From NCBI GenBank assembly GCA_019262145.1, contig CP076745.1, positions 1,113,093 to 1,177,092 on the forward strand: 64,000 nt of DNA. Direction: 5' to 3'. The DNA is from Candidatus Methanogranum gryphiswaldense (GTDB lineage: Archaea; Thermoplasmatota; Thermoplasmata; Methanomassiliicoccales; Methanomethylophilaceae). Below the pieces are notes generated by a model. It was not told the origin of the DNA. It saw nothing but the letters and a program-made list of their open reading frames with translations, and made no database searches. Positions 8,180 through 17,022 of this stretch are shown in pieces; within the stretch, counting starts at the first letter, position 1; the number at the start of each line of letters is the position of its first letter. The position numbers were made by a program, and so were the translations under genes.

Positions 8180-9096
8180 CAGATCGTCCCCGTGATTGCA
8201 ATATATTCTAATAAATATCCTATGACCAATAATAATCCAAAATGCCAATTCAATTTGAATGACATCGGCACAAGAAGCCTGCTATTTTTTTCATTCTGAG
8301 GGGCCTTTTTACTATTTAAGAAAAGCAAATAGAGATCATATAGGGTTATGAATGCCAAAGCACATCCCCAAGGAACAACCCCTGTTAGAATTATCAACGC
8401 AAGTATCGGGAAAGATATCATGTTTAAAAAAATGTACAGACGCATACTGTTTTGATAAGATAAACGTCCAGATAATGTTCCCACTTTGGACTTCTTATCC
8501 TCATAGTAATCTCTGGTCTCATTACCACTTAGAACCGCGGTTATCATGAAGGCGTTCGGTAATGACATTATAATAACTTCCCATGAGTATCCACCTGTAA
8601 GTACCAGATACGTACCCACTGGCATTAACAGACCCATGAGTATGAAAACACCAAAAAGCCCCATTGAATGATATTTATACGAAACACCTATCGTATATAG
8701 AGCGGCCCCCCCGATACCGAGGATCCCAATCAATAGGATCTGCCAGCCCGCATACCATATGAACACAAGACCCAGTAAAGCAGTGATACCCAAACAGACG
8801 AGCCCCATGAGTAATATCTGCTTCGGTCTCATGATCCCTGAAACAAGTTCTGGGGACCTGGTATGATTCTCTTCAGTATCCGTGCCTTTCACATAATCCC
8901 CATATGTGTTCAACAGGTTCGCTGCAGATTGCAAAAGACAACCCCCTACCAGTATGAGAACGAATATCCACCAGCAGAACGAACCGTCCTTCCAAGCTAC
9001 TGCCCCTCCAATGAGTATGGGTATTACTGCCCCGTGAAGCGTCCATGGCCTGAATGCATTGTACCATCCTGCCCTCACAGGCTTGATGTCTTCCAT
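8179..9096 (-). CDS. UbiA/MenA-family prenyltransferase
   Basis: 305-residue integral membrane protein with eight to nine hydrophobic segments. Two Asp-rich prenyl-diphosphate/Mg binding loops of the UbiA superfamily are visible: NLLNTYGDYVKGTDT (about 60-75) and GNETRDYYEDKKSKVGTLSG (about 192-211). The second loop and the TLSGRL tail resemble MenA (1,4-dihydroxy-2-naphthoate prenyltransferase) more than archaeal DGGGP synthases. It is followed without a gap by a UbiE-like methylase, the usual last two steps of menaquinone-type synthesis. No other men or mqn genes are in the window, so menaquinone production is not shown. A methanophenazine-like or other lipid electron carrier is possible. 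Confidence 0.8.
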   Translation of the reverse strand: MEDIKPVRAGWYNAFRPWTLHGAVIPILIGGAVAWKDGSFCWWIFVLILVGGCLLQSAANLLNTYGDYVKGTDTEENHTRSPELVSGIMRPKQILLMGLVCLGITALLGLVFIWYAGWQILLIGILGIGGAALYTIGVSYKYHSMGLFGVFILMGLLMPVGTYLVLTGGYSWEVIIMSLPNAFMITAVLSGNETRDYYEDKKSKVGTLSGRLSYQNSMRLYIFLNMISFPILALIILTGVVPWGCALAFITLYDLYLLFLNSKKAPQNEKNSRLLVPMSFKLNWHFGLLLVIGYLLEYIAITGTI

Positions 9097-9167
9097 GCTT
9101 CCTTAAAGTCTAAGGTATTCTTATAATATACCAATCGTTTAACTATCGATTCGGATATTACCGCACC

Positions 9168-10142
9168 ATGAAGATAAAGACACTACTTTGCAGCAGTGCT
9201 TTCATGATGAGCTTGGCCCTCATCATTTCACTTATAACCAATTTTGCTGGATGGTTCCCAGCAGATGTTCTGAATTCGACAATGAGGAGCAACATAACCA
9301 TCTTGTTATTGGCAATAATGATGACGGTATCCCTTTCCAGGATCCCGACACAGAACCTAAAACCTGATAAGGCCATAATAAGGGCACTGTTTCTTGGATT
9401 GCTGGTTGCCTCAGCGATTCCAATTGTCGGATATATGTTACTTAAAAACGGGCAATATTCAAATTATGCTGTAGGCTGGGTCTTTATCGCTGCAACCCCT
9501 TTTGCTGCTTCTGTAGCACCACTTTCATTCATACTCCGCGGAGATATGGAGCATGCGTGCAGGTCCACCATATACGTTTACATTACAGCACTTGTCTGGA
9601 TACCTCTTGTGATCTATCTCCTCATAGGCGAATACGTAAACATGGAGAATGTCATCCTGACCGTTATCGAGATAATAGGCGTACCGCTTGTACTTTCAAG
9701 ACTGCTTACCAAGGTTCAGATACCCAAAGATGTTATGGCCATAACCTTGAATTGTATCATAGGTTTCCTTGTATGGTTATCCGTAAGTTCTACAAATTTC
9801 AAAGGACTGGGTATATCTATTTTCATAATATTCGCAATTATCGCGATATGCAGAACCTTCGTTCTTGGTAATGCTGTGGAATATGTTGAAAAGAAGAACG
9901 GTCTACATTGGAATCAAAGGGTCACAGATATCTTAATGACCTCATACAAGAACAAAGGTATCGCTATTGCACTTTGTGTCTCCGTATTATCGGGCCCTAT
10001 GATCGGCTATGCGATGGTGGCGATCACAGTATCGATAGTGGTCGAGATATGCTGGGTCATATTCATGGATTCTGTACTTTTCTCCAGAAAGAGGATGAGA
10101 CGTGAACTAAAACAAGAAGGCTCAGAAGTCGTCGATCTTTGA
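9168..10142 (+). CDS. BASS-family (bile acid:sodium symporter/ACR3-like) membrane transporter
   Basis: 324-residue protein with nine to ten hydrophobic segments and a basic C-terminal tail. The TATPFAASVAPLSF-like segment (about 109-122) and the TSYKNKGIAIALCVSVLSG segment (about 266-284) match the conserved core helices of BASS-type carriers, which use a Na+ or H+ gradient. Substrate cannot be told. It is divergent from the menA-like gene and its end overlaps the convergent DUF1848 gene by 21 nt. No arsenic-resistance gene is nearby, so an arsenite role is not supported. Confidence 0.65.
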   Translation: MKIKTLLCSSAFMMSLALIISLITNFAGWFPADVLNSTMRSNITILLLAIMMTVSLSRIPTQNLKPDKAIIRALFLGLLVASAIPIVGYMLLKNGQYSNYAVGWVFIAATPFAASVAPLSFILRGDMEHACRSTIYVYITALVWIPLVIYLLIGEYVNMENVILTVIEIIGVPLVLSRLLTKVQIPKDVMAITLNCIIGFLVWLSVSSTNFKGLGISIFIIFAIIAICRTFVLGNAVEYVEKKNGLHWNQRVTDILMTSYKNKGIAIALCVSVLSGPMIGYAMVAITVSIVVEICWVIFMDSVLFSRKRMRRELKQEGSEVVDL

Positions 10143-11045
10143 TACATTCCTCGTTGACAGCTCGACGATCTTATCGTCCTTATCAACAGATCCCCAGAGC
10201 ATCTCACTCTGGGGGTCATAAATCCTTTCAATCCTTACTTCCGGATTGCTGCTATTGGCGTAGCAATAGACGCAATTGTGAGAACATGTGTTATATGCAC
10301 CTATGTCGACATTCTTGACACATCTGCAGCCTGCCCTAAGGGGCATGGACATATCTTCAAATGGAATGTTCAATGCACGCATTGTCTCTCTGTCTATGCA
10401 TCCTCTCGGCTCGATACCAAACCTTCTAAGATCGCGGTCAGCACAACAATAGCTGAGTGTCATTCCGCATTTTGAAGCCATTGAGGACATCATCTGAGCC
10501 ATGGCATCCTTCTCATCATTGGTAACGCCTCTTAAAATACCGGAATCGGTAAATCTTCCAAATTTACCATACATATCCAAAAAACTGAAAGTACACCTGT
10601 TTGTGTACCCTTCCAATTCCTTACAAAGAAGTTCAAATTTTTTCCTATGATATTCGAGACCCATCCGATCATTGAATATCACTGGATCGTACCTCCAAAC
10701 CATACGATCCCTGCCTATCTTATCCGAGATCTTTTTGAAAGCATCGGCAATATCGGCCTTGAATGGAACACCTGGCTCTAACTCTCTACCATATGGTGTC
10801 ATAGTTATCTGAAAGGTATACATATAGCCCATTGAACCTATCTCTTTCAAATAAGGTATTATCGGCCTTGGATCTTTGCTTATAAAAACTATGCAATCTA
10901 TGTTCTTACGAGTTAGGTCTAACTTGTATACAACATTGTTAGCGACTGGATTGCGTACTAGGACATATCCCGCGCGAAGTCTGTTCATCATCCATTCCGC
11001 ATGAAAAGCCGGAACATCGGTCCTTCTACTTGCACAGATGATCAT
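10122..11045 (-). CDS. DUF1848 family protein
   Basis: 307-residue cytosolic protein. The N-terminus MIICASRRTDVPAFHAEW and the C-terminal cysteine cluster CRCVKNVDIGAYNTCSHNCVYCYA are hallmarks of DUF1848. The spacing C-x3-C-x2-C at the end resembles a radical-SAM-type iron-sulfur motif, but its location near the C-terminus is unusual for that superfamily. Molecular function is not known. It is convergent with the BASS transporter gene and shares 21 nt with it. The TGA stop and ATG start are both clear. Confidence 0.8.
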   Translation of the reverse strand: MIICASRRTDVPAFHAEWMMNRLRAGYVLVRNPVANNVVYKLDLTRKNIDCIVFISKDPRPIIPYLKEIGSMGYMYTFQITMTPYGRELEPGVPFKADIADAFKKISDKIGRDRMVWRYDPVIFNDRMGLEYHRKKFELLCKELEGYTNRCTFSFLDMYGKFGRFTDSGILRGVTNDEKDAMAQMMSSMASKCGMTLSYCCADRDLRRFGIEPRGCIDRETMRALNIPFEDMSMPLRAGCRCVKNVDIGAYNTCSHNCVYCYANSSNPEVRIERIYDPQSEMLWGSVDKDDKIVELSTRNVSKIDDF

Positions 11046-11100
11046 ATCTTGTAGGTTATCGATCTTTTCTTAAAATCATTTGCTAACATGTATCTAGACA

Positions 11101-11763
11101 TCATCCTTCGTAAGGTACCAAATCATAATAAGAAAGGTCTAACTGAAGATTAAGATCTGAATATTCGTATATCACCCTATATGTGAGGCCATCATTGACA
11201 CCCTGATAGATGTAAATGTCATAATCATCTTCTATTTGGTAAAAGATGTACACGTCCACTGTTCCATATATGTCGTTAGCTATTGATGCAGTTCCCGTTA
11301 GCGTATAATCTCCACTGTCATAATCATCATTGATAACAACAACATCGGTACTACTTTGGCTACTGTACTCATCATAAAACACACATGTACATATCACTGT
11401 CATGGAATGAGCAGTTGTAGACGATATCGTCTCGGAATATGTTCCGGTTATCTGATTACCGTATGTATCTTCTCCGGTCATAATGTATGAAAAAACGGTT
11501 CCTGCATCATAACTTGGCACATAATTGCCACTTTCTTCATCATCTTTGTCAATAAATGCAACTATAGCAAAAGCGACAATTATTATGGCCACTACAAATA
11601 TTACAAAGATTACAATCCTATTATGGGATTTATTTGATGGCTGAGTAGACCTATCTGTTGATGTGGCCTCCTGAGGAACATTGTCCTGTTTTGCACCACA
11701 AATTGCACAAAACTTTTCAGAATCGTCAATATCTGCCCCACAATTGACACAGTGTCTTATCAT
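11101..11763 (-). CDS. Zinc-ribbon protein with one membrane anchor
   Basis: 220 residues. An N-terminal zinc ribbon (CVNCGADIDDSEKFCAICG, two CxxC knuckles) is followed by a short polar linker and one transmembrane helix (about 49-70). After these comes a Thr/Ser/Tyr-rich, beta-strand-like domain of about 145 residues predicted to lie outside the cell. This architecture is common for archaeal surface or sensor-like proteins of unknown role. No enzymatic motif is visible. It is divergent from ogt and shares no operon. Confidence 0.65.
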   Translation of the reverse strand: MIRHCVNCGADIDDSEKFCAICGAKQDNVPQEATSTDRSTQPSNKSHNRIVIFVIFVVAIIIVAFAIVAFIDKDDEESGNYVPSYDAGTVFSYIMTGEDTYGNQITGTYSETISSTTAHSMTVICTCVFYDEYSSQSSTDVVVINDDYDSGDYTLTGTASIANDIYGTVDVYIFYQIEDDYDIYIYQGVNDGLTYRVIYEYSDLNLQLDLSYYDLVPYEG

Positions 11764-11858
11764 ATTCGGCCCGGCTATCGAATGACGTTGTCATTTATAA
11801 TACATTATTGAATCCGCAACAGCAGAAAATAAGTATCGCAGTCTCCTTTCCACCAATC

Positions 11859-12326
11859 ATGGTCTGCGGTATCCATACTTACATGACCGTGATCGGGATG
11901 ATTAGCATCTCCGACGACGGGGAAGGAAACATCAATGGACTCTATCTTCCAAACTGCAATCTCCCTACTATGGCTGATAGAGTATCCGATATACTGGACG
12001 AGGCAGCAGGACAAATAGAAGAATATTTTTCTGGAAAAAGAAAATATTTTGAACTCCCTATCACGTATGACGGCACGGAATTTCAGAAAAAAGTATGGGT
12101 AGAATTATTGAAGATACCCTACAGTGAGACAAGAACATACTCCGAGGTCGCTATCTCAATAGGAAATAAGAACTCATATAGGGCCGTAGGTACCGCTTGC
12201 AACGCCAATCCTATGCCTATCATCATACCTTGCCATCGTGTCATAAGCTCCAGCGGGGTGGGTATGGGGTATGTCGGCGGTTCAATATTGAAAAAGAGAC
12301 TTTTGAATCTGGAGTCTAATATATGA
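11859..12326 (+). CDS. ogt: Methylated-DNA-protein cysteine methyltransferase (Ogt/MGMT)
   Basis: 155-residue suicide repair protein that removes methyl groups from O6-methylguanine. The active-site motif IPCHRV is present (cysteine acceptor), preceded by the helix-turn-helix region FQKKVWVELLKIPYSETRTY and the NPMPIIIPCHR asparagine hinge. The ATG at 11859 is chosen because the longer frame begins with TTG at 11808 and adds residues unlike the family; neither start has a clear ribosome site. It overlaps the downstream AlkD-like gene by 4 nt (ATGA). Confidence 0.85.
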   Translation: MVCGIHTYMTVIGMISISDDGEGNINGLYLPNCNLPTMADRVSDILDEAAGQIEEYFSGKRKYFELPITYDGTEFQKKVWVELLKIPYSETRTYSEVAISIGNKNSYRAVGTACNANPMPIIIPCHRVISSSGVGMGYVGGSILKKRLLNLESNI

Positions 12327-13027
12327 TCGATGTTCAAGCCGAGATACAAAAAAGGGCTGATCCGAAATACAAAGAATTCAACACTAAGCTCGTGCCCGGG
12401 ATCAAAAACTCATATGGGGTCAGGGTGCCACAGCTAAGAGAGATCACAAAAGAGATCTTAAAAGATGACTGGGAATGTTTCCTTGAATCAGAAAGTAAAT
12501 GCTTCGAAGAGATCATGCTTCACGGACTTGTGATCGCGAACGCAAAGACCGACATCGAAAAACGCATGTTCTATATCAAAAAATTTGTACCTACGATAGA
12601 TAATTGGTGCGTTTGTGATATATTTTGCGGAAAATGGAAATTGAATAAACAAGAAAAATCCATAATCTGGAATTATTGCAATGAACAACTAGATTCTGAT
12701 GAAGAATTCAGAATGAGATTCGCAACAGTGATGATAATGGCGAATTTCATGGATGATCAACACATAGATGAGATCCTTGAATTAATGAGTATAAAATATC
12801 ATCCTGGTTATTACTATCGTATGGGTGCAGCATGGTGCATATCGAACTGCTACATCAAATACCCAGAAAAGACGGAACCATACATCATATCTGGAAAATT
12901 CGATCCAGATATCATGAATAGGTCTGTACAGAAGATCTGCGATTCTTACAGAGTGGGAGAAGAGGAAAAGAAAAAATTAAGATCTGTGAAAAAAGAGATC
13001 CTCAACAGATCTCCTCGATCATCCTGA
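12323..13027 (+). CDS. AlkD-like DNA alkylation repair protein
   Basis: 234-residue all-helical HEAT-like repeat protein. The segments NSYGVRVPQLREITKEIL, PTIDNWCVCDIFC and YRMGAAWCISNCYIKYPE match the AlkD (DNA_alkylation) family, which excises N3- and N7-alkylated purines. Conserved Trp, Asp and Arg positions of the DNA-facing groove (W in DNWCVCD, W in AAWCIS) are present. It is translationally coupled to ogt, giving a two-gene alkylation damage unit. Its last 26 nt overlap the convergent hypothetical gene. Confidence 0.8.
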   Translation: MIDVQAEIQKRADPKYKEFNTKLVPGIKNSYGVRVPQLREITKEILKDDWECFLESESKCFEEIMLHGLVIANAKTDIEKRMFYIKKFVPTIDNWCVCDIFCGKWKLNKQEKSIIWNYCNEQLDSDEEFRMRFATVMIMANFMDDQHIDEILELMSIKYHPGYYYRMGAAWCISNCYIKYPEKTEPYIISGKFDPDIMNRSVQKICDSYRVGEEEKKKLRSVKKEILNRSPRSS

Positions 13028-13523
13028 ATATCTTTTCAGAATTCTCTTTTCCTATACGAGCGCCCTTACGCTCCAAAAATGCCCAACCTCTCTCTTCGCA
13101 ATCATTCCTGAAATCAAGACTTGTGACAGCTATTACTTTTTCTTTCTCGAAGGTATTATGCTCCAACATCATTGCGAACATATCTTTCGGAACACACACA
13201 ACGATCTTATCGAAAGGCTTGGCCACAAATTCCAATTTACCAAGATAATCTTTCGATGTCTGAACTCTTTCATAGTCTTCCTTACAAGACATTGTGTTCT
13301 CGTAAGGGGCTATCGTGTAATTACCTGGAACGAACCCGAAGTGTGATGATATGAGTCCGTACGAGACCTCGCACATCTTCTTATCATTCTTCGAAGCAGT
13401 ATCTAATCTCGCGACCAATTCCTTGACCTCGGTCACACGCCCTCCGAACATCTCAAAAGCATTTGCGAGACCATCTTTAAGGAATACTGTCGAATCATTG
13501 GTGATAACAAGTATCAATTTCAT
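13002..13523 (-). CDS. Hypothetical protein downstream of hypD
   Basis: 173-residue protein of unknown function (MKLILVITNDSTVFLKDGLA at the start). It has alternating strands and helices, as in a small Rossmann-like alpha/beta fold. The segment SYGLISSHFGFVPGNYTIAPY is the most distinctive part, with vague likeness to DUF6884/YaaA-type proteins, but I do not claim this. A GTG at 13544 overlaps the hypD stop (GTGA) and could be the start; the ATG at 13523 gives a more natural N-terminus. It probably belongs to the hypA-hypD transcript. The 3' end overlaps the convergent alkD-like gene. Confidence 0.6.
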   Translation of the reverse strand: MKLILVITNDSTVFLKDGLANAFEMFGGRVTEVKELVARLDTASKNDKKMCEVSYGLISSHFGFVPGNYTIAPYENTMSCKEDYERVQTSKDYLGKLEFVAKPFDKIVVCVPKDMFAMMLEHNTFEKEKVIAVTSLDFRNDCEERGWAFLERKGARIGKENSEKIFRMIEEIC

Positions 13524-13540
13524 ATCGGCCTTTACCACTA

Positions 13541-14617
13541 TCACACCTTCCTGAATTTATACGCTATATGACAACTTCCCTCATCGGAGACCATGCAAGG
13601 TCCCTTTGGACTCATTGGCTTGCAGGCAACTCCGAACATGGGGCATTCTTCGGATCTTATGATGCCTCTGAGGACCTCGCCGCATCTGCATCCTTTTGCT
13701 TCGGCCTCGACCTCTGGGGTCCCTGCCAAAATTTCCGCATGGATCTTTGTGGCATCATGTGCAGCATACTTCTCCCTTATCGCAAGAGCACTCTTGGGAA
13801 TTATCGGGAACCCTCTCCATGCCCTGTCGACAGGTTCAAACGCGTCATCCATGAGTCTCCTGGCAATAGGATTACCATCGGGTTTTACCAACCTGGTATA
13901 CTCGTTCTCCACATCGACGCGTCCCTCGTAGATCTGTTTTGTCAACATATAACAAGACATCAGTATATCCAAAGGTTCGAATCCTGCCACTACCTGCGGC
14001 ATATGATATTTCATCGCGAACGGTTTGAAACATTCGTAGCCTGTTATCACAGCTACATGACCTGGCATTATCAGGCCGTTGACCTTTGTCTCCCCCATAT
14101 TGAATATAGTGTCCAACACTGGAGGGCATATCCTGTGGCAACTGTAGATACTAAAATTAGCAGGTAATTTCTTCTGAAGGGGAACGGCCGTTGAGGGGGC
14201 CGTCGTCTCAAAACCAACGGAAACGAACACCAGTGGCTTGGTCTGCTCCAAGGCCATCTTAACAGCGTCCTCTATGGAATATACGATCCTTACATCGGCA
14301 CCTTCTGCCTTTGCATCGAACAAAGAACCTATCGTGGTCGGAACACGCATCATATCTCCGAATGCTGTTATCGTCACCCCGCTCCGAGCAAGCGTGATCG
14401 CATCCGCGATTTCTTTGCTGGTCGTAACACACACAGGACATCCGGGACCTTGTTGGATAGTGATCCCTACATCCTCCAGCATCTCCTCGAGGCCGAAACG
14501 TACTATCGTATCCTGATGTGTTCCACACACATGCATGAACTTGCATTCCATTCCCATGTCCTTGATCGATGCGAGTATTTTTTTCGCTGTCTCTTCATCC
14601 CTATATTTGAACATCAT
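13541..14617 (-). CDS. hypD: Hydrogenase maturation protein HypD
   Basis: 358-residue iron-sulfur protein that, with HypC, carries and assembles the Fe(CN)2CO unit of NiFe hydrogenases. Visible family motifs are the N-terminal HVCGTHQDT, the GPGCPVCVT segment, SVGFETTAPSTA and PGHVAVITGY. The C-terminal cysteine set (CRCGEVLRG and CPMFGVAC) forms the 4Fe-4S site. The start overlaps the hypA stop. Its presence implies that the organism makes at least one true NiFe hydrogenase, which must be encoded outside this window. Confidence 0.95.
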   Translation of the reverse strand: MMFKYRDEETAKKILASIKDMGMECKFMHVCGTHQDTIVRFGLEEMLEDVGITIQQGPGCPVCVTTSKEIADAITLARSGVTITAFGDMMRVPTTIGSLFDAKAEGADVRIVYSIEDAVKMALEQTKPLVFVSVGFETTAPSTAVPLQKKLPANFSIYSCHRICPPVLDTIFNMGETKVNGLIMPGHVAVITGYECFKPFAMKYHMPQVVAGFEPLDILMSCYMLTKQIYEGRVDVENEYTRLVKPDGNPIARRLMDDAFEPVDRAWRGFPIIPKSALAIREKYAAHDATKIHAEILAGTPEVEAEAKGCRCGEVLRGIIRSEECPMFGVACKPMSPKGPCMVSDEGSCHIAYKFRKV

Positions 14618-14997
14618 TCCGCCTCTTCGATATCCATATTTTTAACGCAACATGTCTGTCCTTTGACGATATTTACCGAACCGCCGCATTTTGGACAGGC
14701 TAGTACAGGAATGAAATGTTCATCGGTGTACTCTCCAAAATTCAAAGTCCTTGCAGGACCTCTATAATTGCATATCTTGCATTCTAACTCTATATCCTCA
14801 TCCTCGATGACGAGATTGGATCCTTCCAATATTGTACCTCTGGTAACGACCTCGTATGCAAATTCCATCTGCTCTTTTCCAAGATTGGTAAGTCTGCCAA
14901 TAATAAAGGTCACAGAATGGACCGAGACCACGTTGTATTTCTCCAGTTCTTTCAATATCGCTCTGACAAGATCTGAAACAACAGATACTTCATGCAC
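14614..14997 (-). CDS. hypA: Hydrogenase nickel insertion protein HypA
   Basis: 127-residue nickel metallochaperone. I place the start at the GTG at 14997, giving MHEVSVVSDL. HypA binds nickel through Met1-His2, and the family begins exactly this way, whereas the longer ATG frame (15042) buries that histidine at position 17. The zinc domain is C-x2-C (CKICNYRG) and C-x2-C (CPKCGG), followed by an extra Cys-Cys. The stop overlaps the hypD start. Together they form a hydrogenase maturation unit. Confidence 0.9.
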   Translation of the reverse strand: MHEVSVVSDLVRAILKELEKYNVVSVHSVTFIIGRLTNLGKEQMEFAYEVVTRGTILEGSNLVIEDEDIELECKICNYRGPARTLNFGEYTDEHFIPVLACPKCGGSVNIVKGQTCCVKNMDIEEAE

Positions 14998-15096
14998 GAA
15001 CCTGTATCGCACTAACCGTTTTAACCTTATCAGGTAATACAAAGATGAGACTGAGCAAAATCCGATATCTCACAAATAAAAGGTACAAAAACGTAA

Positions 15097-15765
15097 TCAA
15101 TTACGGCTATTGGATCCTTCATAATGATCGCACATCTCTTTGACAGGACACTTATCGCAACGCGGGTGATTGGGGAGACATACCATCTGCCCATGCCTTA
15201 CCAAATATCTGTTTATATCTGACCATCTGTCCTCCGGCGTTATGGCCATTAGTTTGAATTCTGTCTCCTCAGGATTCTTGGTATGCACCAATCCCATCAG
15301 ATTTGATATCCTATGGACGTGCGTATCGACGCATACTGACGGAATGCCCATAGCATAAGACCGCACACATGCTGCCGTCTTCCGTCCGACCATCGGCAAA
15401 CTCGTTAATTCTTCGGTCGATCTAGGCACCACAGACCCGTATTCTTTCCTTAAGATCTTACAGCAATCCACTATCGCCCTCGCTTTCTGTTGCGGAAATC
15501 CTGCAGGACGGACCAGATCGGCGATCTCATCAGGATCTGCATAAGCAATGGCTTCTATCGAGTTGTATCTCTTGAACAGATTGTCCGATGCCTTCCTTGT
15601 GTTATCGTCGCGAGTCCTTTGGGAAAGTATTGTGGCCACAAGAACATGGAATGGATCGCATTCCCACTCCGGATTCAATCCCTCTGAGGACCTTCCCGGA
15701 TAAGCACCACGATCGTATTCCTTAGATAAGATGTTCAAAATGAGGCATATGTCTTTCTCAACCAT
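15097..15765 (-). CDS. nth: Endonuclease III (DNA glycosylase/AP lyase)
   Basis: 222-residue base excision repair enzyme for oxidised pyrimidines. The helix-hairpin-helix LPMVGRKTAACV contains the catalytic lysine, and CVDTHVHR supplies the catalytic aspartate. The C-terminal 4Fe-4S loop has the standard C-x6-C-x2-C-x5-C spacing. The start overlaps the end of the folC-like gene by 31 nt in another frame, so the two are cotranscribed. Confidence 0.93.
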   Translation of the reverse strand: MVEKDICLILNILSKEYDRGAYPGRSSEGLNPEWECDPFHVLVATILSQRTRDDNTRKASDNLFKRYNSIEAIAYADPDEIADLVRPAGFPQQKARAIVDCCKILRKEYGSVVPRSTEELTSLPMVGRKTAACVRSYAMGIPSVCVDTHVHRISNLMGLVHTKNPEETEFKLMAITPEDRWSDINRYLVRHGQMVCLPNHPRCDKCPVKEMCDHYEGSNSRN

Positions 15766-17003
15766 GTCAATGCTTCCCCCGCCATGTAAAAAGACCCTGT
15801 CACAAGGATCATCTCTTCTTCCTTCCTTTCGATCAAAGCCATTTGGATGGCCTCACCTACATTATCGGCATGTTCAACATTTGAAAAATACTCCGTCATT
15901 ATCGGTAGAACACGGTCCATCGGCGCGGCACGAACAGAATCAGGGACGGTCACTATCACTTTGTCCGCGATACATGCAAGATTCTGAGAGATGTGCTCTA
16001 TGTCTTTATCGCCGAGTACCCCGAATACCAGCAGGACCTTCCCATATAATTCCGAAATATCACTAACTAGATCTTCCGAACCAGCACGAGTGTGGGTCAC
16101 ATCGACCACCATTGGTAATTTTTTCAATCTCTGCATACGGCACGGCCACTCTACCATTGACAAACCTTTTTTGACATTAGACTTGATGTGCGTGTCGAAT
16201 GTTCTCAACCTCGCAACAGCCTCGATCGCCAGCGCAGCGTTCCTTGCCTGATGCTTACCTGGTATGGACACTATGTATGACTCATCTTTATATCTGAAAC
16301 GAAGGACATACTGACCGTTCTCTTCCACGATTATATCCTCCGACCGTATCTTCATCAATTCTACCAGCCGTTCATCTGCGACCCTTGATATCACGCCTAG
16401 TGCTGGTTCAGGATTAAGGGTGACACACGGGATGCCTGGTTTGATTATCCCTGCTTTCTCGAATGCGATCTTCTCCACCGTATCTCCTAAGAATTCGGTA
16501 TGTTCCAAACTTATGTTGCATATCACACAAACATCAGGGATGATCACATTCGTAGCATCGAACCTCCCTCCCATACCTACTTCGATCACTGCGTATTCAA
16601 CACCTTTCCTTTTGAAATGCAGGAATGCCAAAGCAGTGGTGACCTCGAAGAAGGTACATCTCATACCCTGATCGTCCATATCACGAACGATTGGCATTAT
16701 CTCGGAGGCTAGATCGGATAATTCTTCGTCCGTTATCATTTGTCCAGATACCTTTATGCGCTCATTGAAATCTGTAAGATGCGGAGAAGTATACAGTCCC
16801 GTCCTGTATCCAGAGACACGTAGGATGGAGTCGATACACGCACATGTGGAGCCTTTCCCATCAGTACCGGCCACATGTACGCTGTGAAATTCTCTCTGAG
16901 GGTTCCCGAGCCTCCCGAGTAATTCAGTGATGTTCGTAAGGCCCAACTTTATACCGTGTACCTGAAGACCATAAAGCCATTCCAAGACCCCTTTAACGTC
17001 CAT
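15735..17003 (-). CDS. folC: FolC-type folylpolyglutamate synthase/dihydrofolate synthase (Mur ligase family)
   Basis: 422-residue ATP-dependent ligase. The P-loop VAGTDGKGSTCACI, the TGLYTSPHL stretch and the ERIKVSG segment are diagnostic of FolC. The central GMGGRFDATNV and ISLEHTEFLG loops bind Mg-ATP, and a C-terminal Rossmann-like domain begins around residue 290. In methanogens the substrate could be folate or a methanopterin-type pterin; the sequence alone does not decide. It lies in a minus-strand run with nth downstream and the AsnB-like gene upstream. Confidence 0.88.
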   Translation of the reverse strand: MDVKGVLEWLYGLQVHGIKLGLTNITELLGRLGNPQREFHSVHVAGTDGKGSTCACIDSILRVSGYRTGLYTSPHLTDFNERIKVSGQMITDEELSDLASEIMPIVRDMDDQGMRCTFFEVTTALAFLHFKRKGVEYAVIEVGMGGRFDATNVIIPDVCVICNISLEHTEFLGDTVEKIAFEKAGIIKPGIPCVTLNPEPALGVISRVADERLVELMKIRSEDIIVEENGQYVLRFRYKDESYIVSIPGKHQARNAALAIEAVARLRTFDTHIKSNVKKGLSMVEWPCRMQRLKKLPMVVDVTHTRAGSEDLVSDISELYGKVLLVFGVLGDKDIEHISQNLACIADKVIVTVPDSVRAAPMDRVLPIMTEYFSNVEHADNVGEAIQMALIERKEEEMILVTGSFYMAGEALTWLRKTYASF

Positions 17004-17022
17004 TTTAGTACCTCGGATAAGA

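Noticed and set aside
9168-10142. Arsenite transporter ACR3
   Set aside because: The BASS-type fold fits, but no arsenic genes are nearby and the conserved ACR3 cysteine motif is not seen.
13568-14167. 199-codon plus-strand ORF
   Set aside because: Antisense to hypD, which has full family motifs on the minus strand.
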